NCBI GenBank assembly: GCA_947494825.1
Contig: CANLWN010000002.1
Location: 372,001-436,000, forward strand
Reading direction: 5' to 3'
Length of the DNA stretch: 64,000 nt
Origin: an uncultured Flavobacteriaceae bacterium
GTDB lineage: Bacteria > Bacteroidota > Bacteroidia > Flavobacteriales > Flavobacteriaceae
Below the pieces are notes generated by a model that was not told where the DNA came from, made no database searches, and worked only from the letters and a program-made list of their open reading frames with translations. Each line of letters begins with the position of its first letter. The stretch's first letter is position 1. Shown in pieces: positions 43,040-51,733 of the stretch. A program made the translations under genes and the position numbers.

Positions 43040-45844
43040 TTGAAGATTGTTGTACCTTTTTTAATGCTTCTCTCCCTTGGGCTTTTTTGCCAAGAACTGC
43101 CCCCTATTCAAAATTACGCTGCCTCGGAATATAAGGCCGAAAGTCAAAATTGGTCGATCTCGCAATCAGAGGATAAGGTAATTTATGTGGCCAACAACAA
43201 GGGGCTTTTGGAGTTCAATGGAGCTAAATGGACATTGTTTCCCTCGCCGAATGAGAGTATAATTAGGTCCGTAAAGGTGGTTGGGGACAAAATATACACA
43301 GGTTGCTACATGGAATTTGGTTTTTGGCAAAAAGATGATTTCGGAATCTTGCAATACACTTCCCTGTCCGAAAAAATGAAAACCGGTCTTATCCAGGATG
43401 AGGAATTCTGGAATATCCTCGATATGGATAAATGGATTGTTTTTCAATCCCTCAATCGCATTTATATATATGATCTCCGGAGCAATTCGGTAAATCTTAT
43501 CGAGGCTGATACCTCCGTCCCCAAAGTATTTAAGCTGGATCAGGACATTTATTTTCAAAGACTCGATAAAGGAATCTTCAAAATAGAGAAGGGCAAAGAC
43601 GTCCTGGTCTATGATGCAACACCTTTTAAAGAAGATGAGGTCATCAACATATTTCGTCGCGGTGCTGATCTATTGATACTTACCCGGCACAATGGTTTTT
43701 ATTTGGTCAGCGGTCCCTTGGTCAACAAATGGGCCACAACAGCGGACACCCTATTGTCCGAAGTAAGTGTGTACAGTGGTTTGCAATTGCAGGACAATAG
43801 CTTTGCGCTGGGTACCATATCCCATGGTCTGATCCATTTGGATCAAAATGGAAATGCCTTGTACCATATCGATCAAATAAAGGGATTACGGAATAATACG
43901 GTCTTATCCCTATATGAAGATTTTGACAACAACCTGTGGCTTGGCCTTGATAATGGCATAAGCTATCTCAACCTTAGATCACCAATCAAGGTATATCATG
44001 ACAACAAAGGAGTCGTCGGAAGTGTATATGCCGCTATTAAGTTGGATAACTACCTGTATTTGGGAACCAATCAAGGTCTTTTTTATAAAACCCATGATAG
44101 CGATTGGGATTTTAAACTAATTCAGGGCACCCAAGGTCAGGTTTGGTCCCTGGATGTAATCGGGGAAACCTTATTCTGCAGTCATCATACAGGTACCTTT
44201 AGTATAAAGGAAAATCGGGCAAAAAAAATAGCAGCCGTTCCAGGCACCTGGAGAGTAGCTGCCCTAAGCGAAAGTCCAAATCTTCTCTTACAAGGAAATT
44301 ATGACGGCCTGTATGTTTTGGAAAAACGGGATACCGGGTGGCGCCTTAGGAACAAGATAGAGGGGTTTGACCATTCCTCCAGATATTTTGAAATACTGGA
44401 AGGAAATATCTTCGTTAACCACGAGTATAAGGGTATTTTCACCGTAACGGTGGACAGTACATTTTCCTCTGCGAAAAAAGTACGTGTAGATCCATCGTTA
44501 AAAGGCGCTAATTCTGGGATGGTCAACTACCGAGGAGAGATTCTATATGCCTATAAAAAGGGGGTTTTAAAATATGACAAAATCGACAAAAAATTTGTTA
44601 GGGATAGTATTTTAAGCACGCTTTATATGGAAGATCAATATGTTTCGGGCAAGCTGGTAAGCGATTTGGAAAACGATCACCTATGGGTGTTCACCAACGA
44701 TAATATCAGCTATCTGTCCAGGGGAAGTCTGGCCAACACACCTATTCGTCGCTCCATTCCCCTGACCGAAAATGTACGTAATGGTATTGTAGGATATGAA
44801 AGTGTTGCTCCACATGGGGATGATCAACGGTATTTGTTCGGCACTACTTCCGGATATGTCACTATCGCTATCGAAGATTTCCATGAACCGGATTTTCGCG
44901 TGGCCCTGGGAGCTATTCGAACAGCTGGTAAAAACACCACTAAAAATGAGGGGAACTTGCTCAGCAAGCAGTCCGAGGGCGACTTCCAAAGCCATGAAAA
45001 CAATCTGGAAATCTCTTTCTACGCCGCAGATTACAATAAATTCGTAAAACCCAACTACCAATTTCAACTTTTGGGCATCTACAGGAATTGGAGCGATTGG
45101 TCCGAGGAGTCCTCTGCCTCTTTCGAAAACCTCCCCCCAGGGGAATATACCTTTAACGTAAGAGCCAAAATTGGCGATAAAGCATCCAGCAACGTAGCCA
45201 CCTACACATTTAAAATTGCGAGGCCCTGGTACATTTCCAACCTGCTCTTGACCCTTTATCTGTTTGCAGCGATTCTGGGATCCATTCTCATTCACAATTC
45301 CTATAGACGCTACTACCACAAGCGCCAGAAAAAGCTTATTGAAAAAAATAAGCGCGACATGGAGCTGGCCAAAGCGCAGAACGAAAAGGAAATCATTAAG
45401 ATCAAAAACGAACAACTGAAAGAGGAATTTAAGAGTAAGAGCAATGAATTGGCGGCTTCCACCCTCAGCATTATAAAAAAGAACGAATTGCTCTCCAAAG
45501 TGAAGGAACAACTTGTTTCCAAGGTAGATGACAAGGACTCCGTAAGACCCATTATCAACATTATTGACCAGAGCTTGAAACAAAACGATGACTGGGAGTT
45601 GTTCAAGGAAGCCTTCAACAACGCGGACAGAAAGTTTTTAAGGAAATTAAAAAAAGCGCACCCCAATCTATCGCCCAACGATATTAGGTTATGCGCCTAC
45701 CTACGACTGAATTTATCCTCCAAGGAAATAGCTCCATTACTGAGCATATCGGCCCGCAGTGTGGAGATTAAACGGTACAGACTTCGCAAAAAAATGGATT
45801 TATCGCATGATGACAACCTGGTGAATTATATCCTTAAGCTATAA
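43040..45844 (+). CDS. Membrane-bound Y_Y_Y/LuxR-type transcriptional regulator of the glucan locus
   Basis: 934 residues from a TTG start (43040), which gives a complete signal peptide MKIVVPFLMLLSLGLFC; ATG 43064 would shorten it. Order: periplasmic beta-propeller repeats (about 20-640, with NNTVLSLYEDFDNNLWLGLD), Y_Y_Y domain (about 680-740), one membrane segment (about 743-762), a coiled coil (about 766-825) and a C-terminal LuxR-type HTH (LCAYLRLNLSSKEIAPLLSI). There is no histidine kinase or receiver domain, so a signal passes directly from periplasmic ligand to DNA-binding domain. It lies just upstream of the beta-glucan genes and is the natural activator. Confidence 0.9.
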   Translation: MKIVVPFLMLLSLGLFCQELPPIQNYAASEYKAESQNWSISQSEDKVIYVANNKGLLEFNGAKWTLFPSPNESIIRSVKVVGDKIYTGCYMEFGFWQKDDFGILQYTSLSEKMKTGLIQDEEFWNILDMDKWIVFQSLNRIYIYDLRSNSVNLIEADTSVPKVFKLDQDIYFQRLDKGIFKIEKGKDVLVYDATPFKEDEVINIFRRGADLLILTRHNGFYLVSGPLVNKWATTADTLLSEVSVYSGLQLQDNSFALGTISHGLIHLDQNGNALYHIDQIKGLRNNTVLSLYEDFDNNLWLGLDNGISYLNLRSPIKVYHDNKGVVGSVYAAIKLDNYLYLGTNQGLFYKTHDSDWDFKLIQGTQGQVWSLDVIGETLFCSHHTGTFSIKENRAKKIAAVPGTWRVAALSESPNLLLQGNYDGLYVLEKRDTGWRLRNKIEGFDHSSRYFEILEGNIFVNHEYKGIFTVTVDSTFSSAKKVRVDPSLKGANSGMVNYRGEILYAYKKGVLKYDKIDKKFVRDSILSTLYMEDQYVSGKLVSDLENDHLWVFTNDNISYLSRGSLANTPIRRSIPLTENVRNGIVGYESVAPHGDDQRYLFGTTSGYVTIAIEDFHEPDFRVALGAIRTAGKNTTKNEGNLLSKQSEGDFQSHENNLEISFYAADYNKFVKPNYQFQLLGIYRNWSDWSEESSASFENLPPGEYTFNVRAKIGDKASSNVATYTFKIARPWYISNLLLTLYLFAAILGSILIHNSYRRYYHKRQKKLIEKNKRDMELAKAQNEKEIIKIKNEQLKEEFKSKSNELAASTLSIIKKNELLSKVKEQLVSKVDDKDSVRPIINIIDQSLKQNDDWELFKEAFNNADRKFLRKLKKAHPNLSPNDIRLCAYLRLNLSSKEIAPLLSISARSVEIKRYRLRKKMDLSHDDNLVNYILKL

Positions 45845-46210
45845 TTTCCTATACAAACACCGCCAGCCACCTCAACATTACCTATACAAGTCCAAATTCC
45901 AATAAAATCGCCTTGGTTCTCATTATCTGGAAAAGCCCAGAAACACAGGGGGTTTTAACGATATGGCAAAAAATTGTGCTTTTTTTTGACATGTATATTT
46001 TTTGTTGAGGTATTTTTTAAGGACTTCCTATTTATTTAAGATAAGTTTAACCCTCCTAGAACGGACGCCAACATTTAGTACCGTATTGCTTTCCATTGGA
46101 ACAGCATTCTGGAATTCGTTGGAGCTCGCTTAAAAAGGACCCCAAGTTTCCTTCTCCCTTAACCAGGGAGCCTCCTACTTACAAGAGATCAACTAAAACT
46201 AAACATTACT
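45845..46210. other. Upstream region of the glucan-degradation genes
   Basis: 366 bases before the GH/barrel gene. Near 45985-46000 a GACATGTATATTTTTTG stretch resembles a stretched Bacteroidota -7 element (TA then T-run and G). I see no gene or clear operator. The promoter of the long plus-strand operon presumably lies here. Confidence 0.4.
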
Positions 46211-49200
46211 ATGAAAAACTATGTATTGAGATTACTGCTTTTTTTATTTGCGACGGGGTTATATGCCCAGGCCGACAAGGTAGCAGTCGTAGAGCATGAG
46301 GGGGGCATGAAATTGGTTGTCAACGGCAAGGATTTCATGATCAATGGGATGAATTGGGATTATATTCCCATTGGAACCAACACCGTGAACGCTGCTTTTT
46401 GGAAAAAGCCTGATGATGTCATCAAGGCTGGATTGGACACGGAGATGTCGCTTCTTAAAAACATGAACGTCAATGTCATCCGACAATACACTGGTGTCCC
46501 TGCTAAATGGATTCAATACATCTATGAAAACTACGGTATTTATACGATGCTCAACCATTCCTTTGGGCGATATGGCTTGACATTGGATGGTGTTTGGACT
46601 CCTGTAACCATTTATGATGATCCTACAACCCAAGAGTTTTTGATGTCTGAAATGGAAGAATTGGTTAATGGTTATAAAAATACCCCTGGGCTTCTAATGT
46701 ACCTTTTAGGAAATGAGAACAATTATGGTCTATTCTGGGCAGGAGCAGAAACGGAAGATTTTCCAGATGATGAAGGAAGAATACAGTTTATAGGGGAAAG
46801 CCGCGGAAGGCCCATGTATAGGTTGATGAACGAGGCCGCTAAAAAAATGAAGGCCATGGACGCTTCACACCCCGTAGCCATATGTAATGGTGACGTATTG
46901 TTCATTGATATCGTGGCAGAGGAATGCAAAGATGTGGATATCTACGGAACCAATACCTATCGCGGACTTTCTTTCGGGGACATGTTTCAAGTCGTAAAGG
47001 ACAAATTGAACAAGCCCATAATGTTTACCGAGTTCGGAGCAGATGCATTTAATGCCGTCGAAAATAAGGAAGACCAATATTCGCAGGCGTATTATATGGT
47101 TGGAAACTGGAAAGAAATCTATGAGAATGCGGCAGGTGTAGGCAAGGTAGGAAATTCAATTGGAGGATTTACCTTTCAGTTTAGTGACGGCTGGTGGAAG
47201 TTCGGTTTTGATGATAGAAAAAATGCGGATGTACATGATAACAACGCTTCTTGGTCCAATGGAGGTTATGCAAGAGATCTAGCAGCTGAAGGGGTCAACA
47301 ACATGAACGAGGAATGGTTTGGGATTTGTGCCAAAGGTGCCACGAACCCTAGAGGCCTTTATGACCTTTATCCACGTGCGGCCTATTATGCATTAAAGGA
47401 GGCGCATCAATTGAATCCCTATTACGAAGGTGTAAATCTGGATTTTGTAACAAATCATTTTAACAATATTCAGTTGATGGATGCAGTACTTAAAGCTCGC
47501 GGTGACAAGGCAGCTTTGCAAGGAGAGCAAAGTAACTTGCTCAGAATAAGTAATCTTCAAGCTAAGTTCGCAACCTTTAGTACAGGCGGTAGTCTTATTA
47601 CCACACCGGATACTCCTGATCCAGATGATCCCAATACATTTCCCAATCAACTAGGATTTGACCATCTACAGTCTTACTTCATTGGCGTGGAAGGAAATCC
47701 GGCTCCTAACATGAGAGCAGAGGTTAATGTTAACGTTGTCGGGAATGTAGCACAGAACCCAATCAATGAGATTTTTTATGAGAATAACTCCCGTCCGATT
47801 GATGTGAGTACCGACCAAGGAGATGTAATTGTTTCAGATGTAAATAGAATTCGGGTCTATCAAGCAGAATTTGAGTGGAACGCAAAGGAGTTCGATTTGC
47901 GAGGCTTCTATAGAACCGGTCATTACCATTGGGGATATGAAGGGGATTTCTTTGGTTTCTATCCGGAAGCCAACTATGGTCCGAACCTTGATATTTACAA
48001 TGGTGAAATATTAGGAATGGAAATTGACGGTAAAGGCGTGTTAAAAGGTTTAAAGGCTGCAGTTGGCCCTCAATTATGGTGGGGCGCAAACCCTACCATG
48101 CTTTTCAAGTATAAAAGGCATATTGGAAAATTCGATGTGACCGGAATCTATCACCGTGATTTTGAAACTAACGTTGTTCTGGATGAAAACGGAAGACGGG
48201 TTTTGGATGTCAACCAAGTACGTAGTGGTGTAATTCCACCATGGCCCACCGAAAGAGCTTCCCTTGCGATTGAGCGGGAGTTTGGTAAAGTTGGCTTTGA
48301 GTTGGGGGGCATATGGGCAGGTAGTCCGCAGAATGGTATTTCTTTTCAAGATGTAAGGGGTACACCTGGGAATTATGTAGTCTTTGAAGATAGAATTCAG
48401 TCGAGCGACAATTGGGGAGGTAAATTTAAAGTCACCTATGAAGGAGGAAAATTCAACTGGTATGGTCAAACCTCGGCTATGGGTCTAATTGCCAATGGTG
48501 GCGTCGATCAGACGTTGACCTTCACAGGGTGGAAACTTAAGGATACAGGTAGTGGTAACGTGGTCAGTGTTTTATCCGGATTTACATTCGCTACAGGCAA
48601 GTTTCAAATTGCACCTAATTTTATGTGGCAACAACCACTGGTTGATGCTATACCACAAGACGTACAAGGGCCAGGCAGGTTAAGAAATATTATTGATGAT
48701 CCCTTTTCTGTACGGGCCAATAGGGAAACCACTGCAGGGGAGTTACTTATTACTTTCGACCCAACACCAGGTACATGGATGTATGAGTGGGACAATGATA
48801 GAGCCGAAGATGCTAAGTTCGCTATGAATTTAGGGTTTGTGTATCGTCATCTTCCAACAACAATGGACGCACGTATTGGATTTTTGGCAAATAGGCAATT
48901 TTTTGCGTTCCCTACCTCAGTTCCGGCAGAAGATCTTTGGGAGGTCCATTCCCGAATGGTGTCCAAACTTGGTCCAGATTTAGGGCTCATTGGAAATTTC
49001 TACTACGGAAATGGGCAAGCCAATGGAGATAGTGATCGATTGATAAAGCGTTTTGGAGCAGATATCAGAGCTATTCACAAGAATGTAAAACTAAGAACTC
49101 ATGTAAAGGTTAATGACTGGGGGCCTTTCGATTACCACCGGGATTTCAACCTTACTTTCCCGCTGCAATTGATGTTGGATATCTCTACCACGCTTGGAAA

Positions 49201-49396
49201 ACCTGACTGGTTTATTTTGCCCAGTACACAGGTAGGTATACGTGGTATATGGCGATCGTTGAACGAGTTTTCGCCTCGGTACTTACCCAACGAAGGTGCT
49301 GAATTCTCAAATGAGCCTTTTGTAAGCCCAGTCGGATTTGACAATGGTAGCGAGTGGGAAATTATGACGTATGTACATATCAATATAGGCAAATAA
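46211..49396 (+). CDS. Clan GH-A glycosidase (GH2-like TIM barrel) fused to probable outer-membrane barrel
   Basis: 1061 residues with a signal peptide (LLLFLFATGLYAQ). Residues about 25-420 are a TIM-barrel glycosidase: LVVNGKDFMINGMNWDYIPIG, acid/base Glu169 in YLLGNENNYG and probable nucleophile Glu274 in MFTEFGADAF, as in GH2/GH-A. Residues about 480-1061 consist of alternating strands rich in Trp/Tyr/Phe/Gly/Asn with short turns (FEWNAKEFDLRGFYRTGHY, FKYKRHIGKFDVTGIYHRDF). This looks like an outer-membrane barrel, although it ends IGK rather than Phe. It is the first structural gene of the locus and probably cuts the glucan at the surface. The family number is not certain. Confidence 0.72.
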   Translation: MKNYVLRLLLFLFATGLYAQADKVAVVEHEGGMKLVVNGKDFMINGMNWDYIPIGTNTVNAAFWKKPDDVIKAGLDTEMSLLKNMNVNVIRQYTGVPAKWIQYIYENYGIYTMLNHSFGRYGLTLDGVWTPVTIYDDPTTQEFLMSEMEELVNGYKNTPGLLMYLLGNENNYGLFWAGAETEDFPDDEGRIQFIGESRGRPMYRLMNEAAKKMKAMDASHPVAICNGDVLFIDIVAEECKDVDIYGTNTYRGLSFGDMFQVVKDKLNKPIMFTEFGADAFNAVENKEDQYSQAYYMVGNWKEIYENAAGVGKVGNSIGGFTFQFSDGWWKFGFDDRKNADVHDNNASWSNGGYARDLAAEGVNNMNEEWFGICAKGATNPRGLYDLYPRAAYYALKEAHQLNPYYEGVNLDFVTNHFNNIQLMDAVLKARGDKAALQGEQSNLLRISNLQAKFATFSTGGSLITTPDTPDPDDPNTFPNQLGFDHLQSYFIGVEGNPAPNMRAEVNVNVVGNVAQNPINEIFYENNSRPIDVSTDQGDVIVSDVNRIRVYQAEFEWNAKEFDLRGFYRTGHYHWGYEGDFFGFYPEANYGPNLDIYNGEILGMEIDGKGVLKGLKAAVGPQLWWGANPTMLFKYKRHIGKFDVTGIYHRDFETNVVLDENGRRVLDVNQVRSGVIPPWPTERASLAIEREFGKVGFELGGIWAGSPQNGISFQDVRGTPGNYVVFEDRIQSSDNWGGKFKVTYEGGKFNWYGQTSAMGLIANGGVDQTLTFTGWKLKDTGSGNVVSVLSGFTFATGKFQIAPNFMWQQPLVDAIPQDVQGPGRLRNIIDDPFSVRANRETTAGELLITFDPTPGTWMYEWDNDRAEDAKFAMNLGFVYRHLPTTMDARIGFLANRQFFAFPTSVPAEDLWEVHSRMVSKLGPDLGLIGNFYYGNGQANGDSDRLIKRFGADIRAIHKNVKLRTHVKVNDWGPFDYHRDFNLTFPLQLMLDISTTLGKPDWFILPSTQVGIRGIWRSLNEFSPRYLPNEGAEFSNEPFVSPVGFDNGSEWEIMTYVHINIGK

Positions 49397-49409
49397 AAAA
49401 GAAGAAAAA

Positions 49410-50816
49410 ATGAAAAATACTAAATATATCAACTTACAATTTTTACTGCTTCTGAGCTTGGGAATTACTTTTTTTTCAAGTTGTGAAAGAGATTTTTCGG
49501 ATGAGGTGGTGTTTGCTACATTCCCTCCAAATGGAGATGTTTTTATTGATGCCTTTTCTTCAGGTTTGGATTACTTTCCATTTGTGGATGCGGGAGCAGA
49601 TCCAGAAGCATTCAGTGTAGAAACGGAAGACGTATTTTCAGGAAGTTCCGCCATGCGATTTGATGTCCCTTCCTTCGGAAACGGTTTTGTAGGGGCTACA
49701 TTTAATACCACCGCAAACAGAAATCTTACCAGTTTTGATGCGCTTACCTTTTATGCAAAAGCATCCCAAGCAGCAGCTATTGATGCCATCGGTTTTGGTA
49801 TTGACGGCAGCACAAATAACAAATTTCAGGTAACGCTCAATAATTTGGAGGTGAGCACCAGATGGGAAAAATATGTAATCCCTATTCCGGATGCCTCAAA
49901 ATTAATCAGTGAAACTGGCTTATTCTGGTTGGCCGAAGGCGCATCGTTTGCAGGTGACGAGGGCGGCTATACCTTATTGTTCGACGAGATCAAGTTTGAA
50001 AAACTGGGTACGGTTGCACAACCCAGTCCGGCCATCTTTTCCGGGCAAGATCTTACGGAACAGACGTTTACTGGTTCCACTGTTACAATAACCGGTCTCA
50101 CACAAACCTTTAACCTGGACAACGGGGTCAACCGAACCGCCACAGTCGCACCATCTTACTTCGATTTTACGTCTTCGGATATTGAGGTAGCCAGAGTAAG
50201 CGAACTAGGAGAGATTTCAGTTATAGGGGAAGGCACTGCTGAAATAACCGCGGTATTGGGCGGCGTGTCGGCAAACGGCTCAATAACGATAACATCGAGC
50301 GGAACTTTACAAGCTGCCCCGGATCCCACCTTGCCCCAAGCCAACGTAAAATCCATCTTTAGCAATACGTATGTCAATGATACGGAAAGCAATTTTACAC
50401 CAGGTTTTGGCGGTTCTACGACAGAGACCACGGTCGCTTCGGCCAATGGTAATGACGTCTTGGTTTACTCCAACAACAATTTTACCGGGATTCTTTTTGA
50501 GAACACCGTAGATGCCACTGCGTTAACATTTTTGCATGTTGATGTATATGTACAGCAAGCAGGAACCGAAGTTGGCATTCAGATCAGGGATGTTGGAGCC
50601 AATCAAATGATAGAAACAGATCCCAACACAGGATTCCCCATAGCCGATGATAAAGATTTCAGGTTTGATCTAACTGGTTTGACCGTGGGTCAATGGACAT
50701 CATTTGATATACCTCTTGGTGGAGATATTGCTACTCAAAAAAATAATTTGGGAGCTCTCATATTAACCGGTGGTCCCAATTTTATTATGGACAATATATA
50801 TTTCTACACAGAATAA
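49410..50816 (+). CDS. Surface glycan-binding lipoprotein with CBM-like and Ig-like domains
   Basis: 468 residues with lipobox Cys26 (LGITFFSSC). Residues about 45-205 form a jelly-roll like a CBM (FDALTFYAKASQAAAIDAIGFGIDG, YTLLFDEIKFEKLG). An Ig-like Big_2-type domain follows (about 240-300, VARVSELGEISVIGEGTAEITAV). A second jelly-roll is at the C-terminus (ALTFLHVDVYVQQAGTEVGIQIRD to NFIMDNIYFYTE). No catalytic motif is present. It begins 13 bases after the GH/barrel gene and probably holds beta-glucan at the cell surface, in the role SusE/F-type proteins play elsewhere. Confidence 0.8.
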   Translation: MKNTKYINLQFLLLLSLGITFFSSCERDFSDEVVFATFPPNGDVFIDAFSSGLDYFPFVDAGADPEAFSVETEDVFSGSSAMRFDVPSFGNGFVGATFNTTANRNLTSFDALTFYAKASQAAAIDAIGFGIDGSTNNKFQVTLNNLEVSTRWEKYVIPIPDASKLISETGLFWLAEGASFAGDEGGYTLLFDEIKFEKLGTVAQPSPAIFSGQDLTEQTFTGSTVTITGLTQTFNLDNGVNRTATVAPSYFDFTSSDIEVARVSELGEISVIGEGTAEITAVLGGVSANGSITITSSGTLQAAPDPTLPQANVKSIFSNTYVNDTESNFTPGFGGSTTETTVASANGNDVLVYSNNNFTGILFENTVDATALTFLHVDVYVQQAGTEVGIQIRDVGANQMIETDPNTGFPIADDKDFRFDLTGLTVGQWTSFDIPLGGDIATQKNNLGALILTGGPNFIMDNIYFYTE

Positions 50817-50850
50817 GACAACGACGATAAAAAATTAAAGAAATAGTAAA

Positions 50851-51705
50851 ATGAAAAGAGAAAATAAAAAACGAACAGTGCAGCAAAGGAATTCTAAAAG
50901 GTTGCTTATGAGCTCCCCTTTAGCCATGCTATTCTTTTTGATGCTTGGTTGCGCTACCGATGATACCCAAACCGTGACGAATTTCACCCAACTGGTCATG
51001 TTCGATGAGTTCAGTACCGACGGGGCTCCCGATAGCACGCTCTGGGGCTTTGATATAGGAACCGGGGAAAATGGATGGGGCAACAACGAGTTGCAGTACT
51101 ATACCGACCGACCCGAAAATGTAGAAGTAGTCAACGGCATATTGCTGATAAAGGCACAAGAAGAATCCTTTGAAGGCTCTTCCTATACCTCGGCCAGGCT
51201 TTTGACCAAGGATTTGTTTGAGCAGCGATACGGTCGCTTTGAAGCGCGAATTCGCTTGCCTTATGGACAGGGCATCTGGCCAGCCTTTTGGATGCTTGGG
51301 GCAGACATAGATGAAAACCCCTGGCCAGGCGCCGGAGAAATAGATATCATGGAATATCGTGGACAAAATCCTTCCCTACTGATAGGCAGCGTACATGGCC
51401 CTGGGTATTCGGGTGGAAATGCCATATCCAAAGAGTACACTTTGGAAAACGACCGCTTTGACACTGGTTTCCACATTTTTGGAATAGAGTGGGGTCCGGA
51501 ATACATAAACTTTTACGTGGACGATGTACTCTACAATCAAATTACACCAGCCGATGTAACTGGACAATGGGTATTTAACAAACCCTTTTACATCTTGATA
51601 AATCTTGCCGTAGGGGGGTCCTTTGTAGGTTCTCCCAATGCCGAAACTACTTTCCCGCAGACCATGTTGGTGGATTATGTGAGGGTCTATAATATTAACG
51701 ATTAA
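50851..51705 (+). CDS. GH16 endo-beta-1,3-glucanase (laminarinase), lipoprotein
   Basis: 284 residues with a likely lipobox Cys34 (MLFFLMLGC). The catalytic motif E163-I-D165-I-M-E168 gives nucleophile, helper Asp and acid/base of GH16. The surrounding WPAFWMLGADID, NELQYYTDRPENV and YGRFEARIRLPYGQGIW match the laminarinase subfamily (GH16_3). It should cut internal beta-1,3 bonds of laminarin at the cell surface. It begins 34 bases after the binding protein and 28 before the large CBM/PKD protein. Confidence 0.95.
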   Translation: MKRENKKRTVQQRNSKRLLMSSPLAMLFFLMLGCATDDTQTVTNFTQLVMFDEFSTDGAPDSTLWGFDIGTGENGWGNNELQYYTDRPENVEVVNGILLIKAQEESFEGSSYTSARLLTKDLFEQRYGRFEARIRLPYGQGIWPAFWMLGADIDENPWPGAGEIDIMEYRGQNPSLLIGSVHGPGYSGGNAISKEYTLENDRFDTGFHIFGIEWGPEYINFYVDDVLYNQITPADVTGQWVFNKPFYILINLAVGGSFVGSPNAETTFPQTMLVDYVRVYNIND

Positions 51706-51733
51706 CGCTAACTAAACTAAAACAAGAAAGACT

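Noticed and set aside
44681-45583. Long minus-strand frame (about 300 codons) opposite the LuxR-type regulator
   Set aside because: Antisense shadow of a clearly coding plus-strand gene with known domains; its translation shows no domain.
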